Source: Epiperipatus broadwayi
Taxonomy: Eukaryota > Onychophora > Udeonychophora > Euonychophora > Peripatidae
DNA: 64,000 nucleotides
Assembly (NCBI GenBank): GCA_028023455.1
Contig: JAQFVV010006272.1
Span: forward strand, 3,081,127-3,145,126
Direction: 5' to 3'
A program made the translations under genes and the position numbers. Under the pieces are notes generated by a model, which was not told where the DNA came from, ran no database searches, and worked only from the letters and a program-made list of their open reading frames with translations. Shown in pieces: positions 36,561 to 48,800 of this stretch. Within the stretch, counting starts at the first letter, position 1, and each line of letters opens with the position of its first letter.

Positions 36561-37137
36561 TGGAAGTCATGGTTCACAAAGAGACTCAAAATAATAATAG
36601 GTTTATATAAGAAATTAATGATTTAGTGAATTTCAGAATGGTACAGATGTGATTGGATATCGATTATTAATGGTTTGAACCGTAATAATTATAATTCTTT
36701 CTGATAACATTACAAAGAAGTGAATTTAAATCAAGGAAATATTAGAGATAAATAGAATAATTAATATTAGAGATTCGGAATGATGACAAACTATTACAGG
36801 AATTTATTAAGAAATTTAGTTACAAAATAAGTTGAGTTTTGTTTATACAACTAGGTTTAAATTCGTTTTGATGTGGCTTAATGCAAGGCATTTGATAACA
36901 AAGTAAAAATGATTAATTGGTCTGCCAAGAACCAATCAGCAATGTCCATGAAAAAGATACAGGCCACACTATTAATTTTGATGAAGCTAAGATTGTCTTC
37001 TTTGAGAGAAATGAAATCAAAAGAAGAATTAAAGAATCTTTATTATTGAAAATTTATTATTCTGAAGCAATTAACTTATTTTAGAGTTCTTTTAATATTA
37101 AGGGGTGGATGGGAAGTGAATAGATTTGTGGGTAATG

Positions 37138-37142
<5 letters not shown>

Positions 37143-37179
<37 letters not shown>

Positions 37180-37187
37180 AAACCTAC

Positions 37188-37223
<36 letters not shown>

Positions 37224-37240
37224 GTAGGTTTTGTAGTTCT
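37143..37240. repeat. Twin (AT)n with inverted flanks, cruciform-prone
   Basis: Two AT runs surround TATACAAAACCTACACA, whose reverse complement TGTGTAGGTTTTGTA follows the second run. The whole segment is self-complementary. Confidence 0.8.
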
Positions 37241-37384
37241 TTACACTTGAGAAGTCTGCTTGTAGCAGTGAAACCTTTGTTTGTGTTTTAATATTATTTT
37301 TATGCTGATCTGGTTGAATTTTGGATTTGGGGTAATTTCAATTATATATTGACTAATTTAGCTTTATGCTTGTAATGTTTATAT

Positions 37385-37905
37385 ATATAATGGGAATTGA
37401 CTATTATGTACAGTCTTTTAATCTGCAGAAGCACTGCCATTCAAAAAACTTAGTGGAAGCAAATGTCATCAACTCAAATACCATGAATCTTGAATTTTAA
37501 CATTAGAGTTTGTCAATTAATTATATTCATTTATTAAGCTTGCCTCCTTCATTTTTATTTTATTATGGTTTCTTTTTTCATGAAAAATCTTAACACTTTC
37601 AATATCAAACTTAAATTTATATTTACATGTCCTTAAATATAAATTTGAGTTTGATATTGAAACTGTTAAGATTCTTCATGAATAAAGAAACCATAATAAA
37701 AGAAAAATTAAAGAAGCAGTTTTAATAAATAGAAATAAAAGGAATGTAATTAATAGATAAGATGCTAATATTAAAAGGCAGAATTCATGGGATTTGAGTT
37801 GAGATATTTGCTTCCATTATGTTTTTTTGAATTTAACAGTAATTGAGGAGGGTCAAAGAATTAACCAAAAGTTCTTCTGCAGAATAAATGACTATATATA
37901 ATATT
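37385..37905. repeat. Large imperfect palindrome, arms about 240 bp
   Basis: The left arm (about 37385-37627) and right arm (about 37632-37905) are reverse complements with scattered differences. Examples are ATGGTTTCTT...CATGAA with TTCATGAA...AAGAAACCAT and GGAAGCAAAT with ATTTGCTTCC. The centre is near 37630. A transcript would fold into a long hairpin. No protein is encoded. Confidence 0.75.
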
Positions 37906-37909
37906 TAAT

Positions 37910-39052
37910 TATCATTATATTTATTATTTTTATTGTTATTACAATAGTTTTTAATTAATAGACCTTTTATTTGTGTATATATATATATATAAGATTGTGA
38001 ATTGTTTTTAGCAACAATTGAGTCATAAAGTGTTAAATTCTATTTCTGCAATAGATTAGCACAGTAGCTAAGGATGATCCTGTATCTGTTGTTAATATTG
38101 TAGTAATTTCTAAAAAATCATTTCGAACAAATTGATTTTTTATAGCCAAATTATCTATTGATGATGGAAGTACACATAAAAAATGAAAGCAACTATAAAA
38201 AGTGGAATGGGTGTACAAATAATATTTCTTATGATAGTATTTAAATGTTCTATCCAGAAAATTAATGTAAACATTTGGTTATAAATAGGAGCTGCAGAAT
38301 ATGTCACGTCAAAAAAGTTATTCTTAGACTATTTGTATCATACCTCAAAAATTACAACTAGTTTTCTAAAAATATTGCTTCTAAAATTTATTTTGGATTT
38401 AATATTTATTAAGTCGATAAATAAGTTATGCTACAATCAATGTTCCCTTTAACTTTTAGTAACTATACTGCGCATTTTTTACCTCTCTGCTTTTATTAAA
38501 TCGAAATAATTTGTGTGCCCTTTAAATAATAATACTGACTTACTTAATTGATTTTACAATCAATTATATAAGTAAAAATTTGTAATAAAAATTATAAAGA
38601 TTTTAAATTTTAATTTCAAAAAATTTTGTTTGAATATTATTGTCATATAAATCCATATGCATATATGTAGTTCTTACAGCTAAAATTGTTTATAAAAAAA
38701 AAATTATTGCACAATTTACTAATACTTGAAGAAATAGGCTACTGAATTTTAGTTATCACATATAATATTACATATTTTCTCTTCTACATTTACTGTTTAA
38801 CCATTTCGAATATACATGATGTAGATTTATAATGTTTCCATTGATTTGATATGATTTTTATTCTCATCAGCATATCCAAGCGACTTTCTCCTAAACAATT
38901 TCTTTGTTTATTTTTTATTAATTCATTAAACTGAAAACTCGTTCACAATCAACTCTAGTTTCCAAAACCATTTCACCAATATTCAGTAATTTTGAAAAGT
39001 TCCAAAACAGTTCATTTTCCAATGAAAATGATACCATCTGCAAAAGTAGTTA
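37910..39052. other. A+T-rich spacer, no gene seen
   Basis: Contains an (AT)n at about 37975-37990; nothing else recognised. Confidence 0.5.
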
Positions 39053-39242
39053 TCAATTTACATTTGATAACTGAAACACACAGGTTTATTATATATGTAT
39101 TTATATAAGTAATATATATGGTATATGAGCACAGATTTTCGCACTCTTTCACACGACCCACCACTCTCCACACTATCTCATAACACTAATACACTCGAAC
39201 GCATATATGTTAAAAAGATAAATAATCACCCCAATATATGTA

Positions 39243-39268
39243 TTTCATGCTAAACCAGCAATCATCAA
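39243..39268 (-). ncRNA. Hammerhead-like core, mutated
   Basis: The inverted unit reads TTGATGA, stem II, GAAA on the minus strand. The first core C is T, so it is probably inactive. Confidence 0.5.
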
Positions 39269-39427
39269 TTGGTCCAGATTACCATCTCTACACATATATG
39301 CCATAAGTGTTCAGATATATATTAAGATAGCCAATCCTCAGTATGAGGATTGGTTATCTTAGTGCTCATATATATATATATCTGAGCACTTATGGCATAT
39401 ATGTGTAAAGATGATAATCTGGACCAA

Positions 39428-39453
39428 CTTATGATTGCTGAATTAGCATGAAA
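39428..39453 (+). ncRNA. Hammerhead-like core, mutated
   Basis: First direct unit. The core reads CTTATGA instead of CTGATGA, so it has lost an essential G. Stem II is weakened and GAAA is kept. Confidence 0.5.
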
Positions 39454-39870
39454 TACGTATATAGGTGATTATTTATCTTTTCAACATATATGTGTTCGAG
39501 TGTATCAGTGTTATGAGATAGTGTGGAGAGTGATGGGTCATGTGAAAGTTTGTGAAAATCTGTGCTCATATATCTTATATATTACATATATAAACACAGA
39601 TATATAATAAGCCTGTGTGTTTCAGTTATTATATAGTAGAGATGTCTGTACATCCCTTGTATTAAAATGGATTATGTTCTGTGTATGAGGGGTAAGATTG
39701 ACCTTAAGTCAACATGGGTGTGACAAAATTCTCGGCCTCAGGGTGGCTTTTGAGCATTTAATTTTCAGATTTTCAATTGGATGGACAGTTGAAGAGTTGG
39801 AGTAGATAGAAGCCTAACCATTAAAGTATGAGGATTGACTATCTTAATATATATCTGAGCACTTATGGAC

Positions 39871-39934
39871 TATATGTGTAGAGATGGTAATCTGGACCAA
39901 CTGATGATTGCTGGTTTAGCATGAAATACATATA
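39871..39934 (+). ncRNA. Hammerhead-type ribozyme, intact core
   Basis: CTGATGA (39901-39907), stem II hairpin TTGCTGGTTTAGCAT and GAAA (39923-39926) are all intact. Bases 39871-39879 (TATATGTGT) pair with 39926-39934 over nine pairs including one G-U. This is a candidate stem III that would put the cleavage site after A39880, a type III layout. The 20 nt between (39881-39900) do not give a clean stem I, so activity is open. Confidence 0.6.
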
Positions 39935-40346
39935 TTGGTGATTATTTATCTTTTTAACATATATGTGTTCGAGTGTATCAGTGTTATGAGATAGTGTGGA
40001 GAGTGATGGGTCATGTGAAAGATTGTGAAAATCTGTGCTCATATACCTTATATATTACATATATAAACACAGATATATAATAAGCCTGTGTGTTTCAGTT
40101 TTTATATAGTAGAGATGTCTGTACATCCCTTGTTAAAATGGATTATGTTCTGTGTATGAGGGGTAAGATTGACCTTAAGTAAACATGGGTGTGACAAAAT
40201 TCTCGGCCTCAGGGTGGCCTTTGAGCATTTCATTTTCAGATTTTCAATTGGATGGACAGTTGGAGTTGGAGTGTGGAGTAGATAGAAGCCTAACCATTAA
40301 AGTATGAGGATTGACTATCTTAATATATATCTGAGCACTTATGGAC

Positions 40347-40410
40347 TATATGTGTAGAGATGGTAATCTGGACCAACTGATGATTGCTAGTTTAGCATGA
40401 AATACATATA
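40347..40410 (+). ncRNA. Hammerhead-type ribozyme, intact core
   Basis: The core CTGATGA (40377-40383), a five-pair stem II and GAAA (40399-40402) repeat the preceding unit 476 bp downstream, with the same stem III candidate. Confidence 0.6.
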
Positions 40411-40517
40411 TTGGTGATTATTTATCTTTTTAACATATATGTGTTCGAGTGTATCAGTGTTATGAGATAGTGTGGAGAGTGGTGGGTCGTGTGAAAGAGT
40501 GTCAATTTACATTTGAT

Positions 40518-42005
40518 TTTTTTGGTACTTACATATTAGTCCTGCAATGTAGGAGAGATGATAGCCTTTTCACATTTATAATAAATGTCTAACCTTGCGA
40601 TTCTGTCAAATAAACTCTGTGATTTTAGCTGATCTCATTTAATAATGTGATAAATTTAATCTTTCATTTATAGTCCAGATTTCGTTTTGACAAATTCTTC
40701 TCAAAATATTCTTTTTATGTCAGTGCTGATTTATTTTTTCCATTTTGTGATTAATATTACAATTTTTTTTATTTTTAAACAATACAAAATGATGAACATT
40801 TGGACATTTCAGATAAGCAATAGCATTGTAACATTCAAGGATGTAATAATAAAATAGGCCTTTATAAGAGAACATGGTTTGAAGGTTACAGAATTCCATT
40901 TTTGATGGCAATCTGATTTATTTACAGCTGGACTTGCAAATTAACATGCATAGAATGAGGAAAACAGAACTTGGTTTAGCAGAGAAAAACTTAAAACTGA
41001 AGGCTCTAAAAATCATTGAAATTGATGAGAACCTTTTGCAGAAATCATTGAAATTGATGAGAGCCTTTTGCAGAAAAAGAAAAAAGCTGGACGAATTCTT
41101 CTGAAACAAAAAGGCTGATGAGGGTTTCATCATGAAAATTCATGTTAGAACAATGACAATTCAGATGAAAGCCATCAAAAAAATTGTGGAAGAGGAATTA
41201 ATAATTTATTCAGACTGTTGGAAAGCATATAAAACTGTAGAATTATGAGCTGCTTTGCTAGTTACCAACCATTTTTATGAATTATAATGAACAACATCAA
41301 AATTGAAGAAATAATGAAAGTGTAGAAATTTATTTTATTTTATTTTATTTTTTTTTTTTTTGGGGGGGGGGGGTTGAAACAAATACAATTACAACTTACT
41401 AACATCCCAGTGAAGATCCTGTGCATGTGTCATATTGCACAATCACCTATTAAGAGGTCTCCATTTTGGGAAAAATAAAAAATTTTACTTTTAGTCTTCA
41501 TTTTGAAACAAAATTTTATTCACTTAAAATAAAGTAGTTATCCACTTAAAATAAAGTAGAACAAATAAATTGATTGTTTCATCATGACAATTCCTGTTAT
41601 ATATTACATGGTAAGTACTGTATGTGTATATGTTAAGCATTTTGTAATTTAGTGATTGTTTTGTCCATATTTGAAGTAACATTTGGAAACTGCAAAAACT
41701 TTTTCAGATTTATTTTTGTATCAAATTCATATTTTTAGTATGTTAGATTTAGTCAGGTGCAATTACTGTCACATATCAGAACTGCTACACCTTTTCACAT
41801 ACATATTCAGACTGATAACTTTTTAAATCTTGTAAAAATATCATGTAATCATGGTTCATTCTGATGAATTTATCATTTTAAGTTTGTACAAAATCCAGTA
41901 TACACATTATTTGGTCAGATCATAAGATTAGAAAGTCATCAGTGGATTGATATGAATGTGAAAAGGCATAGCAGGTCTAATACATAAATGCTAATTTTTT
42001 CTTTC
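40518..42005. mobile_element. D1b: TIR element related to D1a
   Basis: It starts TTTTTTGGTACTTACATATT then AGTCCTGC, as in D1a, and ends with the inverted block ATGAATGTGAAAAGGCATAG then GTCTAATACAT. The middle shares the GACAATTCCTGTTATATAT region with D1a. It carries a transposase trace at 41134-41287. Its left end abuts the right target duplication of the hammerhead array. It includes a T/G homopolymer (41340-41373, ending in 12 G). Confidence 0.55.
41134..41287 (+). pseudogene. Merlin/IS1016-like transposase remnant
   Basis: The frame reads KKIVEEELIIYSDCWKAYKT, then a stop, then ALLVTNHFYEL. In Merlin (IS1016/ISXO2-related) transposases the second catalytic Asp lies in a TIYSDCWKAY-type motif followed by a Y.H..VNH block. 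The match is short but distinctive. The rest of the transposase is not recoverable here, although upstream (40930-41100) a repeated 30-bp segment (GAAATCATTGAAATTGATGA type) disturbs the frame. Confidence 0.45.
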
Positions 42006-42199
42006 ACGGTGAATTTAAAATCATTATATTGTCTTATTACAGACAATTCATCACTTAAAATGGTTTTATATTTTAAGCAAAGATATTAAACTTCTGCAAT
42101 GCAGTAATTAGAATCAAATGTGGGAAATGTTGTTAAGACAAATGCTATTCATTTTTGTACTTCATTTTCAGGAAATCTTTATTCTAAATGAAAACATGG

Positions 42200-43450
42200 C
42201 AAATTTATAAATGTTAATATAGAATTTGCTTGAACTTCAATATTGTTCTTTTGAGCTTTATCAAGAATATTTTTTACTTTACTGATTCATGGAACATTAG
42301 TTTGTTTGAGATATTTTTTCTAAATTTATTAATTTTTCCATGAACAAATGAAATGCATTAAGTGGTATTAGATGGCATCGTTAAAAAATTTTACACAATG
42401 CAGCAAGTTCTTCTAAAATTTTCATTCAAAATTCCCATGTTTGCTTGAAATTCAAGGTTTTCTCATTTCTTTAAACAAAACATTGAAATGGAATTATCCA
42501 CATCTTTAAAATATTCAATCAAAGAATCGTAATTTCTAATTATTTCTTTAAGTGGAAAATGTCTAGATAACCATCAAACTTCATTTAAAGTTGAAAGCAA
42601 TAGCTTCATTTTTGGAAATCTCAGCAATATCTTGAAATTTTCTTCTTTTTGTTGTTAGATCTAGAAAACAAAGTATAAATTGTTCTCATTATAGTTTCAA
42701 TCTCTTTTACTAATTTAACTTTTTTCCCAAATATCACACATTCCTAAATCTTCATGATGCACAACACAATGTTGTTGAACCAAATGTGATTTTTTTTAAA
42801 TTTTGCTGTTATTCCATTTTTATTTTACCCAAAATCACAGATGCATAATCAGATAAAAACAAACATTTTTTGCAAATCAATATTATTGTTTGTATAAAAT
42901 TCATCTTTTGCTGATATAATTGAAATTGTATCACAAGTTTTCAACAAAATTATTTCACCAAAAATAATTTTGTATTAGTTACAATTTTTACATCTGAACT
43001 TAAAATATAAAAACCAAATGCTTGATATCAGTATTTTCATCAATAGTTAGGGGGTGAATGTCAGCTCCATTTATTTCTTCTCATTCCCTTTTTTACAATG
43101 CAATTAATTATTTCCAAAAATGTAAAGGCTTAATTTTTATTCCACCAGCTTATCAGAATTTTTATCTATTTTGCTACATGTTCAGTAATATCTGGGACAG
43201 AAAGCAAAGAAATATTCATTTTAACTGCTAATAATACATTATCAATTAAAATTTTGATTGCTTTTTGTTTCATTAAATAAATGTAATTTTCCTGTTGCCA
43301 CCAATGAAGGATTTTTATTTTTTAAATTTTTATAGCTGTTCAAATATGATTTGCTGAATAAGTGACATTTTAAGAAATCTAATTTCTAAGCATCATTCCA
43401 CTTTTTCCTGGTAACAAAATCATTTTGTGCATATCCAACACGACAGTAAT
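42200..43450 (-). pseudogene. hAT-like transposase relic
   Basis: On the minus strand, frames heavily broken by stops show, in order, KCHLFSKSYLNSYKNLKNKN, a middle part with few traces, then HLVQQHCVVHHEDL, WLSRHFPLKEIIRNYDSLIE with YFKDVDNS, and a trailing ILNENFRRTC...CISFVHG. This order (HC.AH...L, RWLSR....L, IEYF) matches the C-terminal half of ZBED/KIAA1586-type hAT transposases. It is old and inactive. Confidence 0.45.
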
Positions 43451-43649
43451 TCCAAATTACACTACTTACATTGCATGATGTAAATATTTTAAATATTTTT
43501 TCATAACGGAATTCTTAATTTACTATTATGTTTTGAAGACTTTGTTTCTACGATTTCAATGATCATTTGATTTTAAACTCATTGGCTGTTTTCTTTCTTT
43601 TTAAACTTTATGCCAATGTTATACTTGCAAATAACTAAAGTAAAAAAAT

Positions 43650-45043
43650 AAGTTCTAATAGATCATGTCAGCCACTTGATGGTATTGTTACTATGTAAAC
43701 ACATCAATATAACATTACCGGGCCTACCCCATTCTTTGTGAAAGAATCATACTCGTACAGATTAACATAATTCATTTATTTCCTTAATAACATTTACTGG
43801 ACCAATTTTGCATAAACATATATTATTGCAAATATTTTATTATAGTAAAATTCCCTGTGTACGCCAGCGTTGTCTGGAAAAACCATCCTCCCCTCCTCCC
43901 CACAAACTTTACAATGTCTACTAGCATTGCTTGAGACATAACTAACTGCATCGTGGTGGCCAAAAAAAATGCTGATATTGCTTTAATTACTGACTGTCTT
44001 ACTTTTTCAGGTCATTATCATTTTTAAAAAGGAAAAATAATTATTTATTTGTTGGTTGATTTATTACAATAGCTATCTTTGAAAGAATATGTGTATGGAT
44101 ATTAATGGCACACCTATTAAGAATGATTACTAACTTCCAATTTAATTGGTTTTTGTTTATTTTAAAGATTAATAAATGTATTAATTGGAACACAATTTCT
44201 TTGGTCTCTGGATAGAAGTAAGAATTTTCATAGTCATACATTTTTTCCCCCCAAAGGCTTAACGTAATTCATTGATTTCCTTCATCAATTCCTGTCATTT
44301 AATCAAAAACACTTTTATGCTAGCCAAAATTTAAAAAGCTTTAGCTACAAGTTTCCAAAAATTTCAACTTAGTCATCTGCAATATAAGGCAGATGGTATG
44401 CTTTTTCACATACACAAAAATTAAAACTTTATCAATTGACCTACCTTATTGCAAAGATTCTATTTTAATTCACCATGCATGCTGGATTCTGTGAATGGCA
44501 ATTGACCTGATTTTGACCTGTGAGCCATTTTATTTGGTCATGTATGTCTTCTCACATAAACATGACTTTTTGTGTGAAATGATCAAAATCTTGCTTGGAC
44601 ATACCCTTTTTTAAATTTTTGGAGGTTCTACATTAAGTAGAGAAGCATGGCAAAGGGCTGACAATTGTTAAGAGGTAATAGTAGGTCAGATGACTTGTAA
44701 GTTAATTCCTTTGACATGCATATTTGAAGACTTGTGGCAGACTGAAGTCCAGACACCCACATATAAAACCATAGTGAACATTGAACTGTGAACATTGGGA
44801 TAAAATGCATAACACTAAAGCAGGCCAGCATCCACTGATCAAAATGACATCTTTTCTGTGCTTTATAGTATAAAAATAATGCCATCAATGATGCCTGTCT
44901 GTAGCACCTTTGTAAATGACCTCTTTCTGTGCTTGTGTGCATAGATATATAGGTCTAGAAGGCAGCAGCCATGTAAATGGCATATTTGTGTGCTTTTGCA
45001 TATAAATGGTGCCATAAAGTGGCTGACACAATCTAATAGAACA
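43650..45043. mobile_element. D2: TIR element (about 1.4 kb), non-autonomous
   Basis: The left end GTTCTAATAGATCATGTCAG then CCACTTGATGG is mirrored at the right end (45000-45043, CCATAAAGTGGCTGACACAA then TCTAATAGAAC) over about 40 bp. The interior has an unrecognised minus-strand frame (44628-44942, 104 codons) and a block near 44370 resembling the D1 terminus. Confidence 0.45.
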
Positions 45044-45049
45044 GTACCA

Positions 45050-45934
45050 AAATAAATTTAACAATATAGTTTAAATAATATAATATAATTATAATATAGT
45101 TTTATTTAACAAAACTAACAATCTTATAATTCCTTATTGATAATGATAAAAATAAATAAAAATAAAAAGTTTACTCTCTTAAAGCATGTAAAGGTAGAGA
45201 AAAGCATCCATGTTAAATAAATGTGTTTGACATATTGGTGAAACTATGTATTTGGTGCATGTGATATCAGAGATTGTTCCAAGGTCAAAGGTCAAGGTAA
45301 ACACATGTTGAACACAGTCTGATCATCAGTGTGTTAGTATAGAAAAAAAATATTTTTGAATTTTAATTTGCATAGATGTATATATTTTTGTGCACTAATT
45401 TTTTAAGTGTTCTGCACACACTAGCACTGACAGAGGGAAGCCTACAATTCAAAATTACTTCCATGAAGTATGGATTCCATTGTCATTTAGCTTATTGTTA
45501 CATAAGAATATATTTTAATTCTTTTAAATGTATGCTAGACAAAGCAAAATTCATAATTTGTATCATTTATATCACTGTGCACTAGAAATTAATAATTGTC
45601 ATCTACTCTGATAAATGTGTCAAAATTAGAGACTCCTTTAATATATTTAATGACAAATCTCTATCTAGAAACACTGCATAGTTTTTAGATTTATTTATCT
45701 TTTAGTTAATATTGTCTAATTCAAAATTACTCATATTGAAATAAATACTACTTTTATTTATTATTTCTAAGTATTCATTTTTATGAAAAAAATTATTTAT
45801 AAATAAATAATTGTTATTCATTTTAAATAAAGTTGAGTAAAGATTAGAAGATTAGCTTCTATTTCTATTATTGTAAAATTTATCAATACATAGGTGTCAT
45901 CTATAGTATGATTCTTTATATATATATATATATA
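45050..45934. other. A+T-rich spacer, no gene seen
   Basis: Nothing recognised. It ends in the (AT)n tract (45917-45934) at which E6 begins. Confidence 0.5.
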
Positions 45935-47827
45935 TTATAAAGGGCACACATACTGTTACATTCTAGTAAATAAAATAGAAAAATAAAAAGTTCGCAAATA
46001 AAAATTTGTTTTTAAAAATTAAAAATTGAAAATTAAAAGTCATCTAAACTCGTATATATATATAATCACACAGATGAAAAATTATTAAAAGAAAACTTTA
46101 TTAAAAAAAAGAAAAAGTTTTAAAACTAAATTTTAAGAAAAAAAAGTTAAAGATATAAAGATAAATATATATATAAGAATGTACAATAATTTAATTAATG
46201 CTATTGTGTAAAATGGAAATGATTATTTTAATTAGTCAAAGTAAACTAGCCTTTGGGCATCTCAAAATTTATAATTAAAGACCAGATAGGAGAAAATAAA
46301 AACAGAACAGCCAATAAAAAAATCCCTCAGGAAACAGACCTTAGTGAAAGTATCATCATCATCATGACATTATGTCCAGTTAATCCATGATTTTAATATA
46401 AAAAGAAAAAGATTAAAAATAAATTAGGAGAAGGGATTGAAAAGAAGCACTTTCAGTCCCTTCAATTTTTCTAAAAGAAGAAATGAATTATCATTTTCCT
46501 ATATTGTGGACCCAAAGACATTAGGGTCCTGCAATAAAATCCTGCAAAAAAACTATACCAGCTACAGTAAAGGACATCCGGATAAATACCAACAGAATAA
46601 ACAACAGCATACTGGTTTTCCTCAGGATGTCATGGAAATTAACACTGAATCCAAATTACAAGCAACTAAAAAGTATGGACTTTCTCTTTTAAAACCATAA
46701 GAACTTTATATAAATAATAAACTTTAACTATAAAACTTTCCCATTATTTAAATAGAAATAGAAATTCCTATCTGACCAAATTAAATCATTAATAATTATT
46801 TTTATCATATGTAAAATTAAAATCATTTCCATTAATTTAATTTTTCCATTCTTTTAAATGTTTATTATGTTGTTTTTTTTGTTTTTTTTTCACATTAAGC
46901 TAAAACTTTTAATTAAATCATGTGTTGGGTGTGAATGGTGGCATAGATTTGTACAGTTGTATTAGTTTAAGGAAGGGTAAATTTTAGGTTATTTGTTTTG
47001 CAGTTAAATTGGGTCAATGGATTGGATGTATTAGTGTAATTAGTAAATGTAGCATGAAGTTCCGCTACATGCAGGATCACATTATATGCCACACTTGGAC
47101 AAAATAAGACCCATTTCTTACTGACCATGCTCCTTGGATTACCCTTTTAGCCTAAGAAATGGGATAGTAGGACTGCAAAAAAGACCACAATCCCTTCCTA
47201 TAGAGTTTTCTTTTTTATTATTTTTCTCACCAGACAGATGAAGCATTCCTGTACTGGACAAGAGACATTTCTTCTCAATAACCATGCTGTTCAGGTGTAT
47301 ATTTTTGATAGTATGGTATTGTGCTGTTGTATTCATGCTGCATTGAATACATCAGTATATCAGGTAGAATGGCATTAGTTTGATTGCAAACTATTGGCTA
47401 GGGTTAAATAAGGGATATAGAATATTTTCTTTTTTCGAGTGCAATCTATGTAGACACTTTAATAAAATATTAATAAATTCATCTGTGCAAACTTCTAAAA
47501 TAAAAAGTTAAACCATAAATTAAATTCTAAAGTAAAAGTTATACTAAAAAATTTTTAAATTTTATATATGCACAAAATAAATGTTTCTGTGTATTGTTAA
47601 TCTGGCAGTAGCTTATTCTGATTTTTTATTATCTTTCTTTAAAAATAAAGTATACATTATCTCTGCTGCTCTGCAAGCTAGTGACTGGGGCTAACAATCT
47701 ATAATAAAATAAAATTGGATTTTAACTTAAGTGTCTGCCTACTGTATAAATTTTCCAGGTTTGAATGGCCTGGTGGTGTCCTATATGGCAGATATGATAG
47801 GAACCACAATACATCCTGACTGTTATA
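45935..47827 (+). mobile_element. E6: LTR-like element (1.9 kb), same family as E5
   Basis: It aligns with E5 in opposite orientation over most of its length. The 5' end (TTATAAAGGGCACACATACT then GTTACATT) is a decayed version of the E5 terminal hairpin. The end block GGTTTGAATGGCCTGGTGG matches the E5 GGTTCAAATG block. (AT)n stands on both sides. A frame at 46437-46700 (87 codons) is unrecognised and absent from E5. Its right neighbour E3 starts after a 20-bp AT tract. Confidence 0.6.
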
Positions 47828-48476
47828 ATATATATATATATATATATTGTACCAAGATCGTAGTTGGTACATAATAAGTTTATCTAAAACAAATTAGTAA
47901 AACATAAATCTTTCATTCAAAGAAATATGTAAAAATTAAGAGTTGTTTTTTTTTATTGCAGTTTCCAAAAATGTGAAATTAAAAGTCAGAGTTTTGAAAT
48001 AAAGTTACAATTAATTAATTAGAAGGGGAGAGGGGTTTTCTTTAGAAACTCAAACTAAAAGTTTTAAGTTTAAAAATATAAATCTCTTTCATTCAAGTTA
48101 AAGAAGAAAAAAAAGGTAATCTTAAAACTAGTATTGAGTTAGATAAAATATACGTGTGCATAAATGATGAATGTTTGTTAGTAAAATATATATGTGCAAT
48201 GGTAAATAATGTATGCGTAATAAATATTAAGATGAAATAAATAAATATAGAAGATTATCATTAGAAAATTCAGCAATGGGTTACTAATTAAAAGTATAAA
48301 ACAACAGGATTAAAAAGCTTATCTCCAAAGGATTAGCTACTAATTAAAATTATAAAAACAACACGTTTGCATGGCTACTAATTAAACAATTTTGAAAACA
48401 TGTAGTTAAATGATTAAGAAAGGAATTTCAACAACAGATATTGCTGGCGGACATGAAAACAAAAACATGCCTTATG

Positions 48477-48546
48477 TATAAATAGTAAATTTTTATCAGA
48501 CAATCAGTTCAGTCAGTTGAGTTCAGTTCAGTCAGTCAGTTCAGAT
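48477..48546 (+). promoter_or_regulatory. TATA box plus TCAGT initiator cluster
   Basis: TATAAATAG is followed at the usual distance by ATCAGTTCAGTCAGTTGAG and further TCAGT units. The same arrangement is kept in the 3' LTR (TATA at 52390). It is a likely Pol II start site for E3. Confidence 0.5.
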
Positions 48547-48790
48547 AACAGTCAATCAAGAATGCTGGGAAATATGCAGCTGTCTCTATCCTGGAGTCCA
48601 GTAAAACATCAAGACCACCCGTGAAAATAATGTCTGTGTAACAGCTTAGAAATCCTCCGTCAATGTTTAACTGTCTCCAAGAATAATGCCAACTAATAAG
48701 CATCAAATCTCTACATGAAATGTCAAATCTAACTGGTTAGAAATATTTCATCAAAAGCAGCAAACAGCAAGATGCATCCATGTTCAAAAT

Positions 48791-48800
48791 CCTAGGTAAA
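48791..48800 (+). promoter_or_regulatory. Splice-donor-like motif CCTAG|GTAAAA in the E3 5' LTR
   Basis: Same motif as in E1 and E4. The 3' LTR of E3 lacks it because about 47 bp around it are missing (compare 52703). Confidence 0.4.

Larger units (their letters stand above)
39069..40501. mobile_element. Composite hammerhead-repeat insertion: one inverted + three direct units
   Basis: A 16-bp direct repeat, TCAATTTACATTTGAT, flanks the block precisely (39053-39068 and 40502-40517). The left 280 bp are the reverse complement of the next unit. From about 39350 the same unit runs head to tail with a period near 475 bp, and hammerhead cores stand at 39428, 39901 and 40377. Unit content: GAGCACTTATGG, core, ATATATGTGTTCGAGTGTAT, GTGTGTTTCAG, CATCCCTTG, GGATTATGTTCTGTGTATGA. 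No protein is encoded. The target duplication shows that the array was inserted as one piece. Confidence 0.8.

Noticed and set aside
41340-41373. T-run followed by 12 G as a telomere or regulatory signal
   Set aside because: A single homopolymer junction, most likely slippage or an assembly artefact.
44628-44942. 104-codon minus-strand frame as a host gene
   Set aside because: No recognisable domain; lies within a TIR element; Cys/Met-rich composition suggests chance.
46437-46700. 87-codon frame in E6 as a gene
   Set aside because: The related element E5 has no matching frame.
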